NCBI RefSeq assembly: GCF_003627995.1
Contig: NZ_CP032707.1
Coordinates: 1-64,000 of the forward strand
Reading direction: 5' to 3'
Length of the DNA stretch: 64,000 nucleotides
Origin: Brevundimonas naejangsanensis
GTDB taxonomy: Bacteria; Pseudomonadota; Alphaproteobacteria; Caulobacterales; Caulobacteraceae
Shown here: positions 9,457 to 18,758 of the stretch, piece by piece
Layout of the letters: each line of letters begins with the position of its first letter
Position numbering within the stretch: the stretch's first letter is position 1
Position numbers and translations under genes: made by a program
Notes under the pieces: model-generated
What the model saw: the letters and a program-made list of their open reading frames with translations, nothing else
Database searches by the model: none
Told to the model about the DNA's origin: nothing

Positions 9457-11514
9457 ATGAAGACCCGCCTGATGGGCGCCGCCGGACTGGCGCTGGCCCT
9501 CGCCCTCTCGGCCCAGCCGACTCTCGCGCAACACGCCCACGCCTCGACGGCCGCCTCGGCCGAGACGCCCGAGATCAAGCCCTGGGGCTTTGACCTGAAC
9601 GGCCGGGACCTGACCGTGAAGCCGGGCGACGACTTCAACGAATACGCCAACGGGACCTATCTGAAGATCACCGAGATTCCGGCCGACAAGGCCAGATTTG
9701 GCCCGTGGGACACCCTGTATGAAAACGCCCAGAGCCAGCTGAAGGCCATCATCGAGGCCAGCGCCGCCAATCCGGTCAACGCCAACGCCCAGAAGGTCGG
9801 CGCCCTGTACGCCAGCTTCATGGACGAGGCCCGCGTCAACCAGCTGGGCGCCCAGCCGCTGACCGCCGACCTGGCCGCCATCCGCGCGGTCAAGGATCAC
9901 TCCGGCATGGCCCGGCTGATGGGCGCCGGCCACGAAGGCTTCGGCGGCTCCCTGTTCGCCGTCGACGTGATGGAGGATCTGAAGGACCCCAACATCAACT
10001 CGGCCTATATGGGCCAGGGCGCGCTCGGCCTGCCCGACCGCGACTACTATCTGAAGGCCGATTTCGCCCCGCAGCGCGAGGCCTATGTCGCCTACGTCAC
10101 CCGCGCGCTGACCGCCGTCGGCTGGCCGAACCCGGCCCAGGCCGCCGCCGACATCATGGCCTTCGAGACCAGGGTGGCCGAGAAGCACTGGACCACGGTC
10201 GAGCGTCGTCAGATCGACAAGCTCTACAACCCGGTCGCCGCCGCCGACCTGGGCCAGACGGCGCCCGGCTTCGACTGGCCCGCCTTCCTGCAGGGCGCAC
10301 GACTGTCGGACGTGCCGACCCTGGTGCTAATGGAAAACACCGCCATCCCCGGCATCGCCCAGGTGTTCGCCGATGCGCCGATCGAGACGCTGAAGGCCTG
10401 GCAGGCCTTCCAGACCGTCGATCAGGCCAGCCCCTATCTGTCCGACGCCTTCGTCGACTCGCGCTTCGAGTTCCGCGGCAAGGTCCTGCGCGGTCAGCCC
10501 GAGAACCGTCCCCGCTGGAACCGCGGCGTCGTCCTGGTCGATACCCGCCTGGGCGAGGTGCTGGGCCAGGAATACGTGCGCCTGCACTTCCCGGCCTCGT
10601 CCAAGACGCAGATGGAGCAGTTGGTCGCCAACCTCGGCGCCGCCATGACCGAACGCCTGAAGGGCCTGGACTGGATGAGCGAGCCGACGCGCGAACAGGC
10701 TCTGCTCAAGATGTCCAAGTTCGGCGTGAAGATCGGCTATCCCGAGACATGGCGCAGCTATGACGGCCTGGAACTGACGGCAGGCGACCTCTACGGCAAC
10801 GTCGAGCGCGCCACCGCCTTCGACTGGGCCTGGAAGCGCGGCAAGATCGGCAAGCCCGTCGATCCGCTGGAATGGCTCATGACGCCCCAGACGGTGAACG
10901 CCTATTACCACCCCATGCGGAACGAGATCGTCTTCCCGGCCGCCATCCTGCAGTCGCCCTTCTTCGATCCGAACGCCGACATGGCGGTGAACTACGGCGG
11001 CATCGGCGCCGTGATCGGCCACGAGATCACCCATGGCTTCGACGACCAGGGCCGCAAGACCGACGCTGACGGCGTGCTGCGCGACTGGTGGACGCCCGAG
11101 GACGCAACCCGCTTCGAGGAACGCGCCAAGGTGCTGGGCGCCATCTACGACGCCCAGGAACCGGTTCCGGGCATGCATATCAACGGCGACCTGACGATGG
11201 GCGAGAACATCGCCGACCTGGGCGGACTGCTGATAGCGCTGGACGCCTATCACCGCAGCCTGAACGGCCGTCCCGCCCCGGTGATCGACGGCCTGACGGG
11301 CGAGCAGCGCGTCTTCCTCGGCTGGGCCCAGGTCTGGCGCGAGAAGACGCGCGAGGCGGCCCTGAAGGAACAGCTGACCACCGACCCGCACTCGCCGGGC
11401 ATGGCCCGCGCCGCCACTCCGCCGCGCAACATCGACGCCTGGTACGCCGCCTTCGGCGTCACCCCGGACCAGGCCGAATACATCGCCCCGGAAAGCCGCG
11501 CCCGCATCTGGTAA
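9457..11514 (+). CDS. secreted M13 family zinc metallopeptidase
   Basis: 685 aa neprilysin-like endopeptidase. A signal peptide (MKTRLMGAAGLALALALSAQ, cut near TLAQ) precedes the M13 N-terminal domain (WGFDLNGRDLTVKPGDDFNE). The zinc site is HEITH at 522-526 with the third ligand Glu583 in MGENIADLGG; NAYYHP, the substrate-binding element, is also present. Length is typical. Bacterial members are periplasmic or extracellular peptide hydrolases. I start at ATG 9457 because it opens the signal peptide. A terminator follows at 11540. Confidence 0.93.
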   Translation: MKTRLMGAAGLALALALSAQPTLAQHAHASTAASAETPEIKPWGFDLNGRDLTVKPGDDFNEYANGTYLKITEIPADKARFGPWDTLYENAQSQLKAIIEASAANPVNANAQKVGALYASFMDEARVNQLGAQPLTADLAAIRAVKDHSGMARLMGAGHEGFGGSLFAVDVMEDLKDPNINSAYMGQGALGLPDRDYYLKADFAPQREAYVAYVTRALTAVGWPNPAQAAADIMAFETRVAEKHWTTVERRQIDKLYNPVAAADLGQTAPGFDWPAFLQGARLSDVPTLVLMENTAIPGIAQVFADAPIETLKAWQAFQTVDQASPYLSDAFVDSRFEFRGKVLRGQPENRPRWNRGVVLVDTRLGEVLGQEYVRLHFPASSKTQMEQLVANLGAAMTERLKGLDWMSEPTREQALLKMSKFGVKIGYPETWRSYDGLELTAGDLYGNVERATAFDWAWKRGKIGKPVDPLEWLMTPQTVNAYYHPMRNEIVFPAAILQSPFFDPNADMAVNYGGIGAVIGHEITHGFDDQGRKTDADGVLRDWWTPEDATRFEERAKVLGAIYDAQEPVPGMHINGDLTMGENIADLGGLLIALDAYHRSLNGRPAPVIDGLTGEQRVFLGWAQVWREKTREAALKEQLTTDPHSPGMARAATPPRNIDAWYAAFGVTPDQAEYIAPESRARIW

Positions 11515-11539
11515 GCGGCGCGTCCGGCGACGGACAAGG

Positions 11540-11580
11540 AAAGGGCGTCGGCCTCCGCGGCCGACGCCCTTCTTCTTTCT
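11540..11580 (+). terminator. intrinsic terminator after M13 peptidase
   Basis: Stem AAGGGCGTCGGCC / GGCCGACGCCCTT with a TCCGC loop followed by CTTCTTTCT, 26 bp past the peptidase stop. Confidence 0.85.
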
Positions 11581-11741
11581 CCTCCCCATGCCATGGGGAG
11601 GCGGATCGGCGACGCAATCGACGAGACGGAGGGGCCGCTTGGTTCCGCTGACCCGAGCCAAACCATGGCCTACCTATGGTTCCGCCGCCCTGGCCCCTCC
11701 ACCGCTACGCGGTCCCCCTCCCACTCGCGTGGGGAGGAAAA
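11580..11741. repeat. long imperfect inverted repeat, CTCCCC...GGGGAGG type
   Basis: About 160 bp bounded by small palindromes (CTCCCCATGCCATGGGGAG at the left, CCTCCCACTCGCGTGGGGAGG at the right) with internal GAGGGGCCG and GGCCCCTCC arms that can pair. It fills the space between the M13 peptidase terminator and the convergent lipoprotein gene, and looks like a mobile-derived or REP-like element of the kind also seen at 33810-33961. Confidence 0.5.
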
Positions 11742-11957
11742 TCACTCGTGCGGCTTCTTCTTCGGCGTCGTGACGGCGCCGGCGACCGCGCCGATGGCGG
11801 CGCCCGCGACCGTTGCGCCGGTGTTGCCGCCGATGGCCTGACCGGCGACCGCGCCGCCGATGGCGCCCGTGGCCGCGCGCTGTTCCGTGGTGGTGCCGCA
11901 GGCGGCCAGCAGGGCCGTCAGGCCGATCACCGGGGCGAGCCTCAAGAGCGTCTTCAT
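11742..11957 (-). CDS. small glycine-zipper lipoprotein
   Basis: 71 aa predicted lipoprotein: short positively charged start, hydrophobic stretch and lipobox LLAAC with Cys20, then a run of glycine-zipper repeats (GAIGGAVAGQAIGG, GAAIGAVAGAV) and a charged KKKPHE tail. The glycine pattern suggests a helical hairpin packed in or against the membrane, as in YMGG/OsmB-like proteins. Function is unknown; a role in envelope integrity or stress is a guess from family resemblance. An AAGGAGG ribosome site is visible just upstream. Confidence 0.8.
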   Translation of the reverse strand: MKTLLRLAPVIGLTALLAACGTTTEQRAATGAIGGAVAGQAIGGNTGATVAGAAIGAVAGAVTTPKKKPHE

Positions 11958-12000
11958 AGCGGTCCTCCTTGTTCTTGCGAGCGAGAGTAACGAGACCGTG

Positions 12001-12042
12001 AAAACGAAACGGCCCGCCCCGGGTTCCGGGAGCGGGCCGCCT
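12001..12042 (-). terminator. intrinsic terminator of ndk
   Basis: On the minus strand a GCGGCCCGC...GCGGGCCG stem-loop is followed by TTTCGTTTT, about 45 bp after the ndk stop. Confidence 0.75.
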
Positions 12043-12083
12043 TATCGCTGAGCCAGGCCGCGCAGGGAGGCCTGTTTCAAACC

Positions 12084-12503
12084 TTAGCCGACGATGTCGG
12101 CGTCGGTGAAGAACTGCTCGATTTCGATCTTGGCGTTGTCCAGCGAGTCCGAACCGTGGACCGAGTTTTCGCCGATCGACAGGGCGAACAGCTTGCGGAT
12201 GGTGCCTTCGGCGGCGTCGTTCGGGTTGGTGGCGCCCATGACTTCGCGGTACTTGGCGACGGCGTTGTCGCCTTCCAGCACCTGGACGACGACCGGCTCG
12301 GCGATCATCTGCGACACCAGCTCGCCGTAGAAGGGGCGCTCGGCGTGCACTTCGTAGAACTTCTTGGCTTGGGCTTCGGTCAGCTTGACGCGACGCTGGG
12401 CGACGATACGCAGGCCGGCGCCTTCGATCACGGCGTTGATGGCGCCGGTGATGTTGCGGCGCGTGGCGTCGGGCTTGATGATCGAGAAGGTGCGTTCGGT
12501 CAT
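12084..12503 (-). CDS. ndk: nucleoside diphosphate kinase
   Basis: 139 aa enzyme that equalises NTP and dNTP pools through a phosphohistidine. The opening [15 protein letters not shown] and the catalytic NSVHGSDS with His116 are standard, as is length. Divergent from the ABC-F gene, sharing a 103 bp promoter region, and followed by its own terminator. Monocistronic by layout. Confidence 0.96.
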   Translation of the reverse strand: MTERTFSIIKPDATRRNITGAINAVIEGAGLRIVAQRRVKLTEAQAKKFYEVHAERPFYGELVSQMIAEPVVVQVLEGDNAVAKYREVMGATNPNDAAEGTIRKLFALSIGENSVHGSDSLDNAKIEIEQFFTDADIVG

Positions 12504-12606
12504 GGGAGTGACTTCTTGTTTGGGTGTTTGAGGGTCGGCGGCTTATAGCGAGCGCCGCACATCTTTCCAATATCCCCGCTTGTAAGCCTTTTTCGTTCCG
12601 GATCCC

Positions 12607-14493
12607 ATGCTGCAGATCAAAAACCTGACCTACAACGCTTGGGGCCGAGAGTTCCTGGACGACGCCTCCGTCAGCCTGCCGCCGGGGTCCAAGGTCGGCC
12701 TGGTCGGCCGCAACGGCATCGGCAAATCGACCCTGTTCAAGCTGATCCTGGGCGAGCTGGCCGCCAACGGCGACGAAATCTCCCTGCCCAAGACCGCCCG
12801 CATCGGATCGGTTGATCAGGAACACCCCGCCACGCCCGTCAGCGTGCTGGACACCATCCTGGAGGCCGACGTCGAGCGCCACGACCTGCTGACCCGGCTG
12901 GAAACCGCCGAACCCGAGGAAATGGGCGAGATCTGGGGCCGCCTGATCGAGATCGACGCCGACAGCGCCCCCTCGCGCGCGTCTGAAATCCTGGTCGGCC
13001 TGGGCTTCAGCCAGGACGACATGCTTCGCCCGATGGCCGAGTTCTCGGGCGGCTGGCGGATGCGCGTGGCGCTGGCCGCCGCCCTGTTCGCCGAGCCGGA
13101 CATGCTGCTGCTGGACGAACCGACCAACTACCTCGACTTGGAAGGCGCCCTGTGGCTGGAGCAGCGGCTCAAGCGCTATCCGCACACGGCCTTGATCATC
13201 AGCCACGACCGCGAGCTGCTGAACGGCGTCTGCACCCACATCCTGCAGCTTTCGAACCGCAAGCTGGACCTCTACACCGGCAACTACGACACCTTCGAAA
13301 AGACGCGGGCCGAGAAGCTGCGCCTGATGGAGGCCAACAAGTCCAAGCAGGACGCCGAGCGCGCCCACCTTCAGAAGTTCATCGACCGCTTCAAGGCCAA
13401 GGCCTCCAAGGCCACCCAGGCCCAGTCGCGCGTCAAGCGGCTGGAGAAGATGCAGCGCATCGAACTGCCGCCCGAAGAGCGCGTCGCCCCCTTCACCCTG
13501 CCCTCGCCCGAACGCCCCCTACCCCCGCCGCTGATCCGGCTGGAAAAGGCCAACGTCGGCTATGAGCCGGGCAAGCCGATCCTGAAGAACCTGAACCTGC
13601 GGATGGACCTGGACGACCGCATCGGTCTGCTGGGCGTCAACGGCGCGGGCAAGTCGACCTTCGCCAAGCTGATCGCCAAGGCGCTGACCATCGAAACGGG
13701 CGAGTTCCACCGCGACGGCAAGATGCGCGTGGGCTGGTTCCACCAGCACCAGATCGAGGCGATGGACCCGACCGATACGCCGCTGGAGATCATCCGCCGC
13801 GCCATGCCGGACGCCTCAGAAAGCAGCCGCCGCAGCCGTCTCGCTCAGTTCGGCCTGCCGTTCGAAAAGCAGGAAACCACCGTCGGCTCCCTGTCGGGCG
13901 GCGAGCGCGCGCGCCTGCTGCTGAACCTGGTGGCGATGGATGCGCCGCACATCTTGATCCTCGACGAACCGACCAACCACCTGGACATCGACAGCCGCCG
14001 CGCCCTGCTGGACGCGCTGAACGAATATACCGGCGCGGTCATCCTGATCACCCACGACCGCTCGCTGATGGAGTTGGTGGCCGACCGCCTGTGGCTGGCC
14101 GCCGACGGCTCGGTGAAGCCGTTCGACGGCGACATGGACGACTATCAGAAGTTCGTCCTCGACCGCGCCAAACAGGCCGGCATGAAGCCCAGCCAGGTCA
14201 AGCATGAAGACGCCGCCGTCGAGGCGCCGGCCCCCGTCGCCGCGCCCAAGGCCGAGAAGAAGAAGGGCCCCTCGCCTTCGACCCTTCGCCATGCGGTGAA
14301 GAAGGCCGAGGACCGGATGGCTCAGCTGACCGCCGATCTGGCCCGTCTGGACGACGACCTGGCAAACGCGGCCGTCAGTGACCCGAAGAAGCTGGAAGGC
14401 CTGACCCGCGCCCGCGCCAAGGCCCAGGCCGACCTGGATCAGGCCGAGGCCGACTGGATCGCCGCTGAAGAAGCCCTGGCCGAGGTGGCGTGA
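12607..14493 (+). CDS. ABC-F family ATPase (YheS/Uup-like)
   Basis: 628 aa protein with two ABC ATPase domains and no membrane segment. Walker A motifs are GRNGIGKST (34-42) and GVNGAGKST (343-351); signatures FSGGWRMR and LSGGERAR; Walker B LLLDEPTNYLD and LILDEPTNHLD. Between them lies the charged linker (P-site tRNA interaction motif), and a C-terminal coiled-coil follows an alanine/proline spacer near residue 540. ABC-F proteins bind the ribosomal E site and modulate translation or relieve stalling. The N-terminus is closest in style to YheS. It is translationally coupled to the DUF2164 gene. Confidence 0.9.
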   Translation: MLQIKNLTYNAWGREFLDDASVSLPPGSKVGLVGRNGIGKSTLFKLILGELAANGDEISLPKTARIGSVDQEHPATPVSVLDTILEADVERHDLLTRLETAEPEEMGEIWGRLIEIDADSAPSRASEILVGLGFSQDDMLRPMAEFSGGWRMRVALAAALFAEPDMLLLDEPTNYLDLEGALWLEQRLKRYPHTALIISHDRELLNGVCTHILQLSNRKLDLYTGNYDTFEKTRAEKLRLMEANKSKQDAERAHLQKFIDRFKAKASKATQAQSRVKRLEKMQRIELPPEERVAPFTLPSPERPLPPPLIRLEKANVGYEPGKPILKNLNLRMDLDDRIGLLGVNGAGKSTFAKLIAKALTIETGEFHRDGKMRVGWFHQHQIEAMDPTDTPLEIIRRAMPDASESSRRSRLAQFGLPFEKQETTVGSLSGGERARLLLNLVAMDAPHILILDEPTNHLDIDSRRALLDALNEYTGAVILITHDRSLMELVADRLWLAADGSVKPFDGDMDDYQKFVLDRAKQAGMKPSQVKHEDAAVEAPAPVAAPKAEKKKGPSPSTLRHAVKKAEDRMAQLTADLARLDDDLANAAVSDPKKLEGLTRARAKAQADLDQAEADWIAAEEALAEVA

Positions 14494-14738
14494 TGAGCAA
14501 GGCGCCGCCGCCCGTGCTGACCAAGGACGAGATGCAGGAGGCGGCCGCCCGCCTGCACGCCTATCTCCGTGACGAGATGGAGGTCGAGGTCGGCCGCCTG
14601 CCCGCCGAAATGCTGGTCGAATTCATCGGCCGGGACATCGGCCGCCTGTTCTACAACCGCGGCCTGCGCGACGCCGAAACCGTAGTGCGCCAGAAGGTCG
14701 AGGACGTCGCCGACGCCCTCTACGGCCTGGAGCGATAG
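14493..14738 (+). CDS. DUF2164 family protein
   Basis: 81 aa soluble protein recognisable as DUF2164 from the EEMEVEVGRLPAE-like acidic patch and the FIGRDIGRLFYNRGLRDA segment. ATG 14493 overlaps the ABC-F TGA by one base, and an alternative GTG sits one codon earlier. Function of the family is unknown. The coupling suggests co-expression with the translation factor, but no functional link is established. Confidence 0.8.
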   Translation: MSKAPPPVLTKDEMQEAAARLHAYLRDEMEVEVGRLPAEMLVEFIGRDIGRLFYNRGLRDAETVVRQKVEDVADALYGLER

Positions 14739-14744
14739 CCCCCT

Positions 14745-14840
14745 CCGCTCATCCCGGCGGACGCCGGGGCCCAGTGAGAACTTCACCCGCCGCGCTCGCA
14801 GCCAAAGCACTGGATCCCGGCATCCGCCGGGATGAGCGGG
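14745..14840. repeat. 96-bp intergenic repeat of the CCGCTCATCCC family, full form
   Basis: Outer arms CCGCTCATCCCGGCGGA / TCCGCCGGGATGAGCGG enclose about 60 bp containing GAGAACTTCAC and ACTGGATCCCGGC. A diverged copy of the same architecture is at 24873-24989, and arm-only versions are at 671-702 and 6891-6924. It lies between a plus-strand and a minus-strand gene. Confidence 0.7.
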
Positions 14841-14853
14841 TAGTTAGCAGTCC

Positions 14854-15159
14854 TCAGCCGCAGCTGACCCGCGTCACGATCTCGGTCTTGTCGTCGTAGG
14901 TGAAGGTCACGCGGTTATCGCGATAGTCCATGGTCGCCGCGCAGCTACTGCACAGGACGCGGAAGATGCGGCCTCGCGGCGCGTCGGCGGGAATGGTCGA
15001 GCGGTGACGGCCGACGTAGTCCTGATAGTCGCCGGCCTTGCAGGCCACGGGAGTCGCCTCGCCGCCGGGCGTCGCGGCCGAGCCGCCGGTCTGGGTCGGA
15101 GCGCAGGCGGCCAGGGCCAGGAAGCCGACGGCCGCGCTCAGGGTCAGAATCGTCTTCAT
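14854..15159 (-). CDS. I78-type peptidase inhibitor lipoprotein
   Basis: 101 aa predicted lipoprotein with lipobox ALAAC at Cys19, followed by a domain of the peptidase inhibitor I78 type: YVGRHRSTIP, a central turn, DYRDNRVTFTYDD and a terminal VSCG. Family members inhibit secreted serine peptidases. Extra cysteines (VACKAGDY, VLCSSCAAT) suggest disulfides. It stands next to a second member at 15176 on the same strand with 16 bp between them, so the pair is probably a tandem duplication in one operon. Confidence 0.82.
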   Translation of the reverse strand: MKTILTLSAAVGFLALAACAPTQTGGSAATPGGEATPVACKAGDYQDYVGRHRSTIPADAPRGRIFRVLCSSCAATMDYRDNRVTFTYDDKTEIVTRVSCG

Positions 15160-15175
15160 GAGGCGTCCTTCTCGA

Positions 15176-15544
15176 TCAGCCGCAGCGAACCTGTTCGACC
15201 AGGCCGGTCTGCTGATTGTAGAAAATATTCAAACGGTAAGGCGAATAATCTTCGGTGATGGGGCAGGTGGTGCAGGCGACGCGCCGGTTCACCACGTCCA
15301 CCGGAACGGGAATCTGGCTGCGCAGTTTCCCGACCAGCCATTGAAGCTCCTGTGCCTTGCACAGATCGGCGTCGGTCTGGGGCATCCGCGTGCCGACCGG
15401 TTGGCTTTGCTGGGCCTGGGCGACGACGCGGGGGGCGCTCGGCTGCGACGCGGGCGGCGGCGAGGCGCAGGCCGACAGGGCGGCTAGGCCAGCCCCCAGG
15501 ATCAGGCCGCCTTTTCCCAGCGCCCTTCGTCCGACTGTTTCCAA
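15176..15544 (-). CDS. second I78-type peptidase inhibitor lipoprotein
   Basis: About 122 aa if started at TTG 15544, which overlaps the end of holC; no ATG gives a sensible signal, so the start is uncertain. The N-terminus reads as a lipoprotein signal (GKGGLILGAGLAALSAC), then a proline/glutamine spacer, then the I78 core: LVGKLRSQIP, DYSPYRLNIFYN and terminal VRCG. A CTTCP pair matches the cysteine cluster of its neighbour. Likely periplasmic inhibitor of a serine peptidase; the target is unknown. Confidence 0.75.
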   Translation of the reverse strand: METVGRRALGKGGLILGAGLAALSACASPPPASQPSAPRVVAQAQQSQPVGTRMPQTDADLCKAQELQWLVGKLRSQIPVPVDVVNRRVACTTCPITEDYSPYRLNIFYNQQTGLVEQVRCG

Positions 15545-15963
15545 TAGGCCAGGTCGGCGCCCTCGGCCTTCAGCGCCCGCCAGCGCCCGCGCGCGTGCTG
15601 CAACGCCTGCTCGTCCCGGCCGTCGAAGATGATGAAGCAACGCGCGTAATCCTCCGTGGCCCCGAGTTCTGAATCATCGACGATGAACAGCGCCTGAGCG
15701 CCGTTCAGATTCTCGCCCGATTCGGAAAGGAGCACAGGCTGGCGCGCGGCGTGCTCGCCGTCGGCCCGGCCGTGCGGCAGGAAGCTGTCGTCGCGATAGG
15801 TCCACAGCAGCTCGTCGATGTCGTCGAGCCCGTGCGAGGTCGCCCCCCGGATCAGGGCGCGCCAGCCCCGCTGAAGCGTGCGCTCCAGCAGGGTCGGCAG
15901 CACCTGATCCAGCGTCGACCGCTCCAGGTGGTAGAACCAGATTTCCGGCTTGGCGTCAGACAC
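15502..15963 (-). CDS. holC: DNA polymerase III chi subunit
   Basis: 153 aa chi subunit, which links the clamp loader to single-strand-binding protein. The pattern EIWFYHLERSTLDQVLPTLL at the start, the DDIDELLWTYRDDSFLPHG segment and the RQPVLLSE strand are characteristic. GTG 15963 is chosen because similarity to the family begins there. It follows pepA by 25 bp, a pair conserved in many proteobacteria, so the two are probably co-transcribed. Confidence 0.9.
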   Translation of the reverse strand: MSDAKPEIWFYHLERSTLDQVLPTLLERTLQRGWRALIRGATSHGLDDIDELLWTYRDDSFLPHGRADGEHAARQPVLLSESGENLNGAQALFIVDDSELGATEDYARCFIIFDGRDEQALQHARGRWRALKAEGADLAYWKQSDEGRWEKAA

Positions 15964-15988
15964 CCGGCCCTGCCCTCCTGGACGTGCG

Positions 15989-17464
15989 TCAGCCTTCGTA
16001 GTGGTCGGCGACCAAGCGGTCGAGCAGACGCACGCCATAGCCCACGGCGCCGTCCGGCACGGTCGGGTTCTTGGAGTCCTTGACCCAGGCGGTCGAGGCG
16101 ATGTCGATGTGCGCCCACGGCACGCCGTTGGTGAAGCGTTGCAGGAACAGGGCGGCGGTGATCGAGCCGCCGGCGCGGCCGTTGCCCATGTTCTTCACAT
16201 CGGCGATGGGGCTGTCGATGTGGCGGTCGTATTCGGCCGGGATCGGCATGCGCCAGGACTTCTCGCCCACCTTGGAACCGGCGTCGGCGATGTTGGCGGC
16301 CAGTTCGTCGCTGTTGGTAAAGACGCCGGCGTATTCCAGGCCCAGGGAGATGATGATGGCGCCCGTCAGGGTGGCCAGATCGACCATGAACTTCGGCTTG
16401 AAGCGGTCCTGCGTGTACCAGAGGGCGTCGGCCAGGACGAGGCGGCCTTCGGCGTCGGTGTTCAGCACCTCGATGGTCTGACCCGACATGGAGGTGACCA
16501 CGTCGCCCGGACGCTGGGCGTTGCCGTCGGGCATGTTCTCGACCAGGCCGAGGACGCCGACGGCGTTGACCTTGGCCTTGCGGCCCGCCAGGGCGTGCAT
16601 CAGGCCAGCCACGGCGGCGGCCCCGCCCATGTCCCACTTCATCTCCTCCATGCCCTCGGCGGGCTTCAGGCTGATGCCGCCGGTGTCGAAGCAGACGCCC
16701 TTGCCGACGAAGGCGATGGGGGCCTCGCCCGCCTTGCCGCCGTTCCACTGGATGACGGCCAGCTGGCTTTCCCGCACCGAGCCCTGGCCGACGCCGAGCA
16801 GCGAGCCCATGCCCAGCTTCTCCATCTCGGCCTCGCCCAGGATCTCGACCTTGGCGCCCAGGGCCTCCAGCTCCTTCACGCGGCGCGCGAACTCGGCCGG
16901 GTAGAGGACGTTGGCGGGCTCCGACACCAGGTCGCGCGAGAACAAGACGGCGTCGGCCACGGCCGACAGCGGTTGGAAGGCGCCCTCGGCGGCCTTCACG
17001 TCCGAGGTCACGACGCGAACGGTCGTTACCGACGGAATCTTCTCCGGCTTCTGCTTGGTCAGGTATTTGGCGAAGCGATAGGCGGCCAGGCGCACGGCGA
17101 AACCGGCGCGGGCGGCCAGTTCCGGCGACAGGTGCGCCACGTCCAGGGTCAGGACTTCGGCGCCCGACATCTTGGCCGCGTGATAGGCGGCGGCGGCAGC
17201 GGTCTCGACCGCCAGGTCGTCCAGCTTGTCCGCCGCGCCCGCGCCGACCAGCAGGACCGCGTTCGCGTCGATGCCGGCCGGGGCGGCGACGTTCAGGCTG
17301 CTGTTGGCGGCGCCGGTGAAGCGGCTGTTGTTCATCGCCTTGGCCAAGGCGCCCGAGGCGGCATGATCCAGCGCCGTCCCTGCGCCCGCAAGGGCTCGTC
17401 CTTCATGCACCAGCACGGCGAGAATTTCGGCAGCGCCGGTCGAAGCGACGAATTCGATTTTCAT
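15989..17464 (-). CDS. pepA: leucyl aminopeptidase (M17)
   Basis: 491 aa cytosolic aminopeptidase with two metal ions that releases N-terminal residues; in some bacteria it also binds DNA at recombination sites. The metal/catalytic segments [16 protein letters not shown] and [14 protein letters not shown] are intact, and the N-terminal macrodomain-like half is of normal size. ATG 17464 (MKIEFVAST) is the family start; the frame continues upstream without meaning. Divergent from lptF with about 160 bp between starts, the common pepA/lptFG arrangement. Confidence 0.95.
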   Translation of the reverse strand: MKIEFVASTGAAEILAVLVHEGRALAGAGTALDHAASGALAKAMNNSRFTGAANSSLNVAAPAGIDANAVLLVGAGAADKLDDLAVETAAAAAYHAAKMSGAEVLTLDVAHLSPELAARAGFAVRLAAYRFAKYLTKQKPEKIPSVTTVRVVTSDVKAAEGAFQPLSAVADAVLFSRDLVSEPANVLYPAEFARRVKELEALGAKVEILGEAEMEKLGMGSLLGVGQGSVRESQLAVIQWNGGKAGEAPIAFVGKGVCFDTGGISLKPAEGMEEMKWDMGGAAAVAGLMHALAGRKAKVNAVGVLGLVENMPDGNAQRPGDVVTSMSGQTIEVLNTDAEGRLVLADALWYTQDRFKPKFMVDLATLTGAIIISLGLEYAGVFTNSDELAANIADAGSKVGEKSWRMPIPAEYDRHIDSPIADVKNMGNGRAGGSITAALFLQRFTNGVPWAHIDIASTAWVKDSKNPTVPDGAVGYGVRLLDRLVADHYEG

Positions 17465-17624
17465 TAAACTGACTCCAGACCGAGACTTCCGCGCCTCGAT
17501 CACGCTTTGAATTTGCCATGGTCGCGGCGACGGTTCCGTCGGGGCGGCCGGATGTGTATTACATGGCTCGCATCGCCAAAGGTCGCAACACGTTCGCGGC
17601 CGATTATCCGACCTTTCCTGCTGC

Positions 17625-18758
17625 ATGACCCTGATCCAGAGGTATCTTTTCCGCCAGATCGGCCTGCCCGTAGTGGCGGCGTGCGCGGCGCTGGCCGGGA
17701 TCGGCCTGCTGAGCCAGAGCCTGGATCAGCTGGAGGTCATCGTCGAGCGCGGCCAGAGCGTCGGCGTCATGGTCAAGCTGACCCTGCTGGCCCTGCCGCA
17801 GCTGATCGCCGTCATCCTGCCCATCGGCCTGTTCGTCGGCGCCCTGATCGCCCTGACGCGGCTGCAGCGCGAGCAGGAGCTGACCGCCGCCTACGCCGCC
17901 GGGGTCAGCCGCTGGGCTCTGATCCGGCCCGCCCTGCAGATCGCTCTGATCGTGACGGTCGCGGCCCTGCTGGTGAACGTCTTCGTCCAGCCCTGGGCCC
18001 AGCGCGAGGGCCGCCGCCAGGCCTTCGCCATCCGCACCGACCTGGCCGCCTTGCTGGTCGAGGAAGGCCGCTTCGTCCAGGGGCCGGGCGGACTGACCGT
18101 CTATGTTCAGCAGATCGAGCAGAACGGCCTGATGAAGAACCTGTTCGTCTATCTGGACAACGGCAAGACGGTCACGACCTGGGACGCTGAGACCGCCCGT
18201 TTCGGCCGGGTCGACGGCCTGCCGGTCCTGACCATGCAGAACGGGTCGATGCAGCGCTATTCCTCGCGCCAGGTGTTGAACCAGCTGTCGTTCGACCAGC
18301 AGGTGTTCGACCTGTCGCCCTACGCCAAGACCACCGAGCGCATCCGCTTCAAGCCCTCTGACCTGTGGCTGACCGACCTGTTCGATCCAACCCCCGCTCT
18401 GCTGGAAAGCGCCGGCACGCGCGGGGAACTGGCGGCCGAGGGGCACTCGCGTCTGGCCTCCCCCTTCTACGCCCTGGCGGCCATGGCCTTCGCCCTGGCG
18501 GCCATCCTGGGCGGCGCCTTCAGCCGGACGGGCTACGCCGGACGAATCGCGCGGGCGGCGGGCGCCTTCCTGATCCTGCGGGTGATCGGCTACGGCCTGG
18601 TGGCGGCCAGCGCCTGGAACGAGGCGCTGAACATCCTGCAATACGTCGTGCCGCTGGCGGCCACGGCCCTGGCCCTGCGCATCCTGTTCCGCGCCCTGAA
18701 GCCGCGCCGCCGTCGCGCCTGGGCGCCGCTTGAACGCCTGAAGGCGAGGTTCGCATGA
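17625..18758 (+). CDS. lptF: LPS export permease LptF
   Basis: 377 aa inner-membrane subunit of the LptB2FG ABC transporter that extracts lipopolysaccharide from the inner membrane. The start [16 protein letters not shown], three N-terminal transmembrane helices, a periplasmic beta-jellyroll region (about 130-280) and three C-terminal helices fit the YjgP/YjgQ family. Its stop overlaps the lptG start (ATGA), so the two partners are translationally coupled. Confidence 0.93.
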   Translation: MTLIQRYLFRQIGLPVVAACAALAGIGLLSQSLDQLEVIVERGQSVGVMVKLTLLALPQLIAVILPIGLFVGALIALTRLQREQELTAAYAAGVSRWALIRPALQIALIVTVAALLVNVFVQPWAQREGRRQAFAIRTDLAALLVEEGRFVQGPGGLTVYVQQIEQNGLMKNLFVYLDNGKTVTTWDAETARFGRVDGLPVLTMQNGSMQRYSSRQVLNQLSFDQQVFDLSPYAKTTERIRFKPSDLWLTDLFDPTPALLESAGTRGELAAEGHSRLASPFYALAAMAFALAAILGGAFSRTGYAGRIARAAGAFLILRVIGYGLVAASAWNEALNILQYVVPLAATALALRILFRALKPRRRRAWAPLERLKARFA

